Source: Arabidopsis thaliana (taxonomy: Eukaryota > Streptophyta > Magnoliopsida > Brassicales > Brassicaceae). From it: a DNA stretch of 64,000 bases. Shown piece after piece: positions 57,806-64,000 of the stretch. The notes below the pieces were generated by a model. The model ran no database searches, was not told the origin of the DNA, and worked only from the letters and a program-made list of their open reading frames with translations. The DNA lies in assembly GCF_000001735.4 (NCBI RefSeq), contig NC_003075.7, positions 8,557,001 to 8,621,000 on the forward strand, written 5' to 3'. The position numbers and the translations under genes were made by a program. The stretch's first letter is position 1. Each line of letters opens with the position of its first letter.

Positions 57806-60800
57806 ATGGATTTGCAAGAGAATCTGGTTAGTGATGCAGGGGATGACCATATGGTTGACATTGTAGTTGAACCGCATAGTAACAGAGATATAGGAATTGT
57901 TGATGAGTTCAATATAGGTGGAGATGTTGGATTTAGTGGTGATCTGGATCTTGAGCCACGAAATGGTATAGACTTTGATACCCATGAGGCAGCGTATATC
58001 TTTTATCAGGAATATGCAAAATCTATGGGTTTTACTACGTCGATTAAAAACAGTAGACGTTCCAAGAAAACTAAAGACTTCATTGATGCTAAGTTTGCTT
58101 GTTCCAGATATGGTGTGACTCCTGAGTCTGAGAGTAGTGGTAGTAGTAGTCGAAGGTCAACTGTGAAAAAAACAGATTGCAAGGCTAGTATGCATGTGAA
58201 GAGAAGACCAGATGGGAAATGGATCATTCATGAGTTTGTAAAGGATCACAATCACGAACTTTTACCTGCCCTTGCTTATCATTTCCGGATTCAGAGGAAT
58301 GTCAAGTTAGCTGAGAAGAATAATATCGACATTCTGCATGCGGTTAGTGAACGGACCAAAAAAATGTATGTTGAAATGTCGAGACAATCTGGCGGATATA
58401 AGAATATCGGGTCTCTTCTTCAGACCGATGTCAGCAGTCAGGTTGATAAGGGTAGGTATCTAGCTTTGGAAGAAGGAGATTCTCAAGTACTGCTTGAGTA
58501 CTTCAAGCGTATCAAGAAAGAAAACCCTAAATTCTTTTATGCTATAGACCTGAACGAGGACCAACGTTTAAGAAATCTGTTTTGGGCTGATGCCAAGAGC
58601 AGAGATGACTATTTGAGTTTCAATGATGTTGTATCCTTTGATACTACTTATGTCAAGTTTAACGATAAGTTGCCACTAGCTTTATTTATTGGGGTGAACC
58701 ATCACTCCCAACCTATGTTACTAGGCTGTGCATTGGTTGCTGATGAGTCTATGGAGACTTTTGTGTGGCTGATAAAAACATGGCTACGAGCAATGGGTGG
58801 TCGAGCTCCTAAAGTTATACTCACTGACCAAGATAAATTCTTGATGTCTGCTGTTTCAGAGCTCCTACCAAACACTCGTCATTGCTTTGCGTTATGGCAT
58901 GTTTTAGAAAAGATTCCTGAATATTTCTCACATGTGATGAAACGGCACGAGAATTTCTTACTGAAATTCAACAAATGCATTTTCAGATCTTGGACAGATG
59001 ATGAGTTTGATATGAGGTGGTGGAAAATGGTCAGCCAGTTTGGACTTGAGAATGATGAATGGCTGCTATGGTTGCATGAACATCGCCAAAAGTGGGTGCC
59101 CACATTTATGAGCGATGTGTTTCTGGCAGGCATGTCGACATCTCAACGTTCAGAAAGTGTGAACTCTTTCTTCGATAAGTACATCCATAAGAAAATCACG
59201 CTGAAAGAGTTCTTGAGGCAATACGGTGTGATTCTGCAGAATAGGTACGAAGAGGAATCTGTTGCAGATTTCGATACTTGCCACAAGCAACCTGCATTGA
59301 AGTCCCCCTCGCCCTGGGAGAAGCAAATGGCAACAACTTACACCCACACAATATTTAAGAAATTTCAAGTCGAGGTCTTGGGGGTTGTCGCTTGCCATCC
59401 TAGAAAGGAAAAAGAAGATGAAAATATGGCGACGTTTAGAGTTCAAGACTGTGAAAAAGACGATGACTTTCTTGTAACGTGGAGCAAAACTAAGTCAGAA
59501 CTTTGCTGCTTCTGTCGTATGTTTGAATACAAAGGGTTTCTTTGTCGGCATGCTTTGATGATTCTGCAGATGTGTGGTTTCGCCAGCATCCCGCCTCAGT
59601 ATATATTGAAAAGGTGGACAAAAGATGCTAAGAGTGGAGTATTAGCTGGTGAAGGAGCAGACCAGATACAGACCCGAGTTCAGCGCTATAACGATTTGTG
59701 TAGTCGAGCCACTGAATTGAGTGAGGAAGGTTGTGTGTCAGAAGAAAACTACAACATCGCATTGCGCACACTAGTCGAGACCCTGAAAAATTGTGTTGAT
59801 ATGAATAATGCTAGAAACAACATCACTGAGTCTAATAGCCAGCTTAATAATGGTACTCACGAAGAAGAAAACCAGGTAATGGCTGGGGTAAAAGCAACAA
59901 AAAAGAAGACTGTATATAGGAAAAGAAAGGTATGCTTTTACTGAAGCTTCTCGCCAATCTAAACCTACGTACATTTTCTTAGCTTCAAAGGTTAAAAAGA
60001 AGATACTCAAATTGATCTTATGCAGGGACAACAAGAGGCTAGCCAAATGCTTGAATCTCAACAGAGCTTGCAACCAATGGTTTGTGCTTTGATTTGATCT
60101 TCTCTAATTAGTTTGATCATTGTAACTGCACATTGCTTTATGAGATTAAGAGTAGGATGTCTTGGATATATGGCCTTATAGTTTTAACATTTTGTGCAGG
60201 AAACTATAAGTTCAGAGGCGATGGACATGAATGGTTACTATGGTCCTCAACAGAACGTTCAAGGACTGGTATGCTATGTTAGTTGATTAATACAAACCTG
60301 GTTAAGCCATTCGACATCTATTATAAACCCTAATACTAAACCTGTTTAAACTGTGGATATAGTTAAATTTAATGGAGCCACCTCATGAAGGCTACTATGT
60401 AGATCAACGAACCATCCAAGGCCTGGTAGGTTACATATAGTTTAAATGCTTGAATCTCCCAAATCTGTGCTAGAGTATAAGTCAACGACATGAATTTTGG
60501 TTCTTTTGACTCTTCAGGGACAACTGAATTCGATAGCACCGGCGCAGGATAGCTTCTTCACGAATCAGCAAGCCATGTCTGGGATGGTGGTACATTATAA
60601 AATCCTTCAAACTGATTTTAAAAACTGTGTTATGAATGATCGTGTTGTTAACATCTTTTGTTTATTGTCCGGTCCAGGGTCAAATCGATTTCAGACCTCC
60701 TCCCAATTTCACTTACACTTTACAGGTCTCAGCTGCCTGGATAAAGTCTTTACTTTAGTATCATTTTGTACTCGAACCACACGTGTTGATATCGTTAAAT

Positions 60801-60870
60801 CTTTTCGTTATTCCAGGAAGAGCATTTGAGTTCTGCCCAATTACCTGGTAGTTCATCAAGGCAGCTATAG
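57806..60870 (+). CDS. FAR1: FAR-RED IMPAIRED RESPONSE 1 transcription factor (827 aa)
   Basis: A 2124-bp first coding exon (57806-59929) is followed by six small phase-0 exons (60026-60079, 60200-60268, 60363-60425, 60518-60589, 60678-60725, 60817-60870), giving 827 aa, the known length of FAR1. The N-terminal FAR1 DNA-binding domain (C2H2-type WRKY-GCM1 fold) spans about residues 50-155 (DFDTHEAAYIFYQEYAKSMG; DCKASMHVKRRPDGKW; DHNHEL). The central MULE transposase domain follows (VVSFDTTYVKFNDKLPLALF; VILTDQDKFLMSAV), and a SWIM zinc finger lies near 545-585 (CCFCRMFEYKGFLCRHAL). FAR1 acts with FHY3 to activate FHY1 and FHL in phytochrome A signalling in the nucleus. The gene is derived from a Mutator-like transposase. 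I recall it as At4g15090. Confidence 0.97.
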
Positions 60871-61453
60871 TAGCAACACGTTTTGATTACTTTGGAGAGA
60901 AGTTTTGTCTCAGGAAACATTTGCAAGAAGCTGTTCCAAACATGAGAAAAACACAAGATCTTTCATGGAGCTGAGTTGCAATGACAAGATGTAATCTTTT
61001 CTTAAATTGGTTTCTGTATATTATGGGATTGCCTTATGATGTATTAATGTGGGATGAAATATTGTGTTATCTGATTGAATGTCTTGAGATTTAATAGATG
61101 CACTTGTAACAACATCTTTATCTAAACACATAGAAATCTATCCTCTGTGTATTAGTCAAACAAGTAATTTTGAGATCACATTAAATCAAAATTGTTAAAA
61201 CAGGTTTCAACTTATTTAGTAGAAACAAAAAGTTATTTTTAGATTAAATGTGGTTAATTTGGTTAAATACACATTCCCTGGTCGTTGTCGTATGTAGGTG
61301 TGTCCCTTTTGACAAAACAAACAAACAGAAAAGGTTTCTTTATTCAGACAACATCAAAACTGGGGAAGAACCAAAACTAATAGAGTTGGTCAAAAGAAAC
61401 ATTTGCAAAAAAAAAAAAAGAGAGGCAAAGATCTCGAGAGATTTCAATTTTCA

Positions 61454-62472
61454 ATGGAGAAAGTGAATCAAACCTTCTTCTTATCTCATGGATCTCCAAC
61501 TTTGAGCATAGATGATTCCTTGGAAGCGAGACAATTCTTCAAATCATGGACTCAAAAAGTTCTTCCTCAAAAACCCAAATCGATTTTAGTCATCTCTGCT
61601 CATTGGGACACCAAATTCCCATCTGTCAACACTGTTCTTCGCAATAACACGATCCACGATTTCTCTGGCTTCCCTGATCCTATGTACAAGGTAAAACCAA
61701 AAAAAATATAACTTTTTGTCTCAACAGATTTTTAGGGCTCTTAGATCGTTGAAGGATGCATAAAGTTTTGATTTTTAAATGTTTAAATCATCTCTCTTGG
61801 GTTTGATTTGATATTTTTGTCTGTAGTTGAAATATGAAGCACCAGGAGCAATTGAATTAGGGAAAAGGGTTAAAGAGTTGTTAATGAAAGAAGGAGGAAT
61901 GAAACGTGTTGATGAAGATACAAAGAGAGGACTTGATCATGGAGCTTGGGTTCCTCTTATGTTGATGTATCCAGAAGCTGATATACCCATTTGTCAACTC
62001 TCTGTTCAATCAAATCAAAATGGGAGTTATCATTACAACATGGGTAAAGCATTGGCTTCATTGAAAGATGAAGGTGTTCTTATCATTGGCTCTGGAAGTG
62101 CTACTCATAACTTGAGGAAGCTTGACTTTAATATCACTGATGGCTCACCCGTTCCTTGGGCCTTGGAGTTTGATCATTGGCTTAGAGATTCTCTACTTCA
62201 AGGAAGGTTAGAAAGTTTTAACCTTTTTGCTGCTTGGTTATATGATAAGATCATTGATTTGTTTCATGTGTTTTTTTAGGTATGGAGATGTGAATGAGTG
62301 GGAAGAGAAAGCTCCGAATGCGAAAATGGCGCATCCGTGGCCCGAGCATTTGTATCCGTTACATGTTGTGATGGGTGCAGCAGGTGGAGATGCAAAGGCA
62401 GAGCAAATCCATACAAGTTGGCAACTTGGTACCTTGTCTTATTCTTCTTATAGCTTCACTTCTTCTCTTTGA
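61454..62472 (+). CDS. LigB: LigB-type extradiol ring-cleavage dioxygenase (269 aa)
   Basis: Three exons (61454-61690, 61827-62206, 62280-62472) give 269 aa, the standard length for plant DODA/LigB proteins. Metal-ligand and active-site His motifs are [12 protein letters not shown] (His near residue 13), [13 protein letters not shown] (about 51), [10 protein letters not shown] (about 116) and SGSATHNLR (about 170). A non-haem iron enzyme of this class opens catechol rings. AtLigB has been shown in the literature to cleave caffealdehyde in arabidopyrone synthesis with CYP84A4; I recall this as At4g15093. It is single-copy here and converges on the DC1 relic. The start is the first Met before [14 protein letters not shown]. 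Confidence 0.9.
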
Positions 62473-62608
62473 AACATTTCAATCTTCATCTCCTATACTT
62501 GTCTTTGATTAAGCTTTTGTGTGTGTGTGTTCATGTCTCTTTAATTAATAATCCAAATCCTGTCTTGTATACGAATACAAATCCTCTATGTACTATAATA
62601 TATGAATG

Positions 62609-63190
62609 TCATGTGAATTTCAATAAATTGTGTTGTTTGTAATGTACGTAGAACCATTTGTCATATCTCTGTGTTAGCTTTGTGATATCTACGTTTTTAA
62701 CATAAACCCTTAAATCATCAACCTCCATGGCCGAACAAATCATATTTCCATCAGATGTTTTGAATACTATCTTGTATCGACACCATCGTTGGCATTTGTT
62801 GCAAATAGGTCGACTGAGACGATTGTTAGGAATACTCAACCGTATGGACACAGTCTTCGATAATTGTTCTTGATTTTATGTAGGGATCCTTTCCTAGTAT
62901 ACATTTAATATGGAATGTGACTCCACACTCATAGCATGCATAGTAGCCTTTTCTTCGGATCTGTTGTTTTCTCACAAACTTGGCACCAATAAAGACCAGT
63001 AGACCACTTGCATTTTTCTCATAACAAAGGGTGAGAATATGGTCATCATCGTCATGCTTAACTTTGTAAGGAAGAGTGGCACAACGAAAGCATAAAGAAA
63101 AATCACATTCCGCATAACTTAAACTTCTAATATAACATAATTTTGTTTGACATATTGAACACGCTTGCGCAGTTACTCGTTCATAGATTA
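62609..63190 (-). pseudogene. DC1/C1-domain gene relic
   Basis: On the minus strand, DC1 sequence runs from AQACSICQTKL and ECDFSLCFRCATLPYKVKH through HILTLCYEKN, then YWCQVCEKTTDP and ECGVTFHIKCILG, to SRPICNKCQRWCRYKIVF. These blocks are in at least three frames: a shift occurs near 62985 (before YWCQVCE) and more between 62830 and 62900. Everything upstream of the penultimate module is missing; homology stops near 63185-63190, where a retroelement-like end begins. Confidence 0.78.
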
Positions 63191-63191
63191 A

Positions 63192-63558
63192 TGATATAGG
63201 AAACTAGGCATTGATATATGGTTAGATACGTGGAATACATGAGTGGAGACAGTAGCTGTGAGACGTGGCAAGAGAAGATTGGTCGATGGGAGTGTTAGAG
63301 GAAGAATCGAGATGCAGAGATATATAGCTAATGAAGATCATTTGCAGAAGATAAGAAGATTTTGGATTTGTTGTTTATAGTTTCCTTTTGGATTCTCTCT
63401 GAGAATCGTTCCTCATCGTTCGCCGGAGTTTCATGTTGAACTCTTGTAGATGAGAAGTTGATATCGCGTTTCATGAACGTTGTATCAATCTGTCATTTTC
63501 ATTAATCGAAGCATTCTATTTCGTTACTCTGTTTTCCGTTATCACTGGTATCAGAGCC
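63192..63558 (+). mobile_element. Probable 5' LTR and primer-binding site of an LTR retroelement
   Basis: TGGTATCAGAGCC at 63546-63558 is complementary to the 3' end of initiator methionine tRNA, the usual plant primer-binding site. One base upstream, sequence ends ..TATCA at 63544, as an LTR does. The LTR may start at TGATATAGG (63192; TGATA/TATCA ends match, 353 bp) or at TGTTAGAGG (63293; about 252 bp). The first fits with DC1 homology stopping there. The 3' LTR would be outside the window. Confidence 0.65.
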
Positions 63559-63595
63559 AATCGTGTCCTCGGTGGAGATCAAAGCTACTTGCACG

Positions 63596-64000
63596 ATGAA
63601 GAGTCGTCGGCGCATATCGTGGGAAGAGATAAACGAGAGCTGGTTGAATGGCTTATGTGTGTTTTGCAAAGAGCCAGAAGCTCCTGATCACCACCTGAAA
63701 CACAAGAACTTAGGGCTTCTTATGATCTATGGTAATGACGATCATCTCTCTAATGGTGGAATTGGTGAATCAATTGATCATCGTTCAATGAATTTGGTAC
63801 ATGAGGAACGAGAGGAGCACTCCAAGTTGGATAATCACAAAGATTTAGTACAGAGAACTATCATGGAGGAACGAGAGGAGCACTCCAATTCTGAGATTCT
63901 GAAAAGTGTTGAACCTAGGGAAGTAAATTTCGGGTTGGAAAATCTTGATTCTGTGGTGATGAACGAGTATCAGGAGCAAGATTGGGTTAAACAGAACATG
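63596..64000 (+). CDS. First ORF of the retroelement, partial (135 codons to the window end)
   Basis: An open frame starts at ATG 63596, 37 bases after the primer-binding site, and is still open at 64000. It reads MKSRRRISWEEINESWLNG, then LCVFCKEPEAPDHHLKHKNL, which resembles the C-x2-C-x(n)-H type segment found after Gag in plant Ty3/gypsy elements (GLCFRCxE..SPGHxC). The second half is acidic with a repeated EEREEHS block. It has no reverse-transcriptase motifs within view. It could be a degraded gag-pol start or an adopted host exon. Confidence 0.6.
   Translation, partial: MKSRRRISWEEINESWLNGLCVFCKEPEAPDHHLKHKNLGLLMIYGNDDHLSNGGIGESIDHRSMNLVHEEREEHSKLDNHKDLVQRTIMEEREEHSNSEILKSVEPREVNFGLENLDSVVMNEYQEQDWVKQNM

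Overview
The window is plant nuclear DNA and I recognise it as Arabidopsis thaliana (or a very close relative), long arm of chromosome 4, roughly loci At4g14970 to At4g15093. The recognition rests on whole proteins (FAR1, RPL27C, PAT1H2, FANCD2, the LigB dioxygenase) and on their order. The base composition, the short GT-AG introns and the Brassicaceae-type repeats agree. Locus numbers are recalled, not searched. For most multi-exon genes I placed every splice site by eye, and the exon sums divide by three: 787, 378, 768, 278, 396, 403, 718, 827 and 269 aa.

Layout. 1-4664 (+): 3' half of FANCD2, cut by the left edge. 4970-6607 (-): single-exon DC1 zinc-finger gene. 7104-7985: a second copy of the FANCD2 3' end, split by a Helitron-like insert. 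9259-12511 (-): PAT1H2, mRNA decapping. 14896-15303 (+): ribosomal protein eL27. 16125-17864 (-): mitochondrial carrier. 18806-21372 (+): domesticated hAT transposase. 21989-24180 (+): FRA10AC1-type splicing protein. 24373-27369 (-): subtilase with a broken frame at the serine exon. 27787-30411: two MITE-like elements. 31548-40430 (-): three tandem neprosin/DUF239 genes, the third a pseudogene. 40590-41453: a Helitron. 41843-44761 (+): an FBD relic and an F-box/FBD gene. 46255-49141 (-): large DC1 gene with a frameshifted C-terminus. 50745-51519 (+): another FBD relic. 52085-55229 (-): DHHC palmitoyltransferase. 57806-60870 (+): FAR1. 61454-62472 (+): LigB extradiol dioxygenase. 62609-63190 (-): DC1 relic. 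63192-64000: probable 5' LTR, primer-binding site and first ORF of an LTR retroelement.

How it fits together. The conserved housekeeping genes (PAT1H2, RPL27C, hAT, PAT19, FAR1) have their recent-polyploidy partners in the same relative order near At3g22170-At3g22270, so they form the backbone of a duplicated block. Between hAT and PAT19 lies a fast-changing stretch of tandem families (subtilase, neprosin, F-box/FBD, DC1) with relics, frameshifts and transposons. Nothing here forms an operon-like system. I found no clearly new multi-gene system. The best leads are unusual introns and a fresh exon-intron duplication in the FRA10AC1 gene, the catalytic decay of the hAT protein, the frame breaks, and the transposon footprints.
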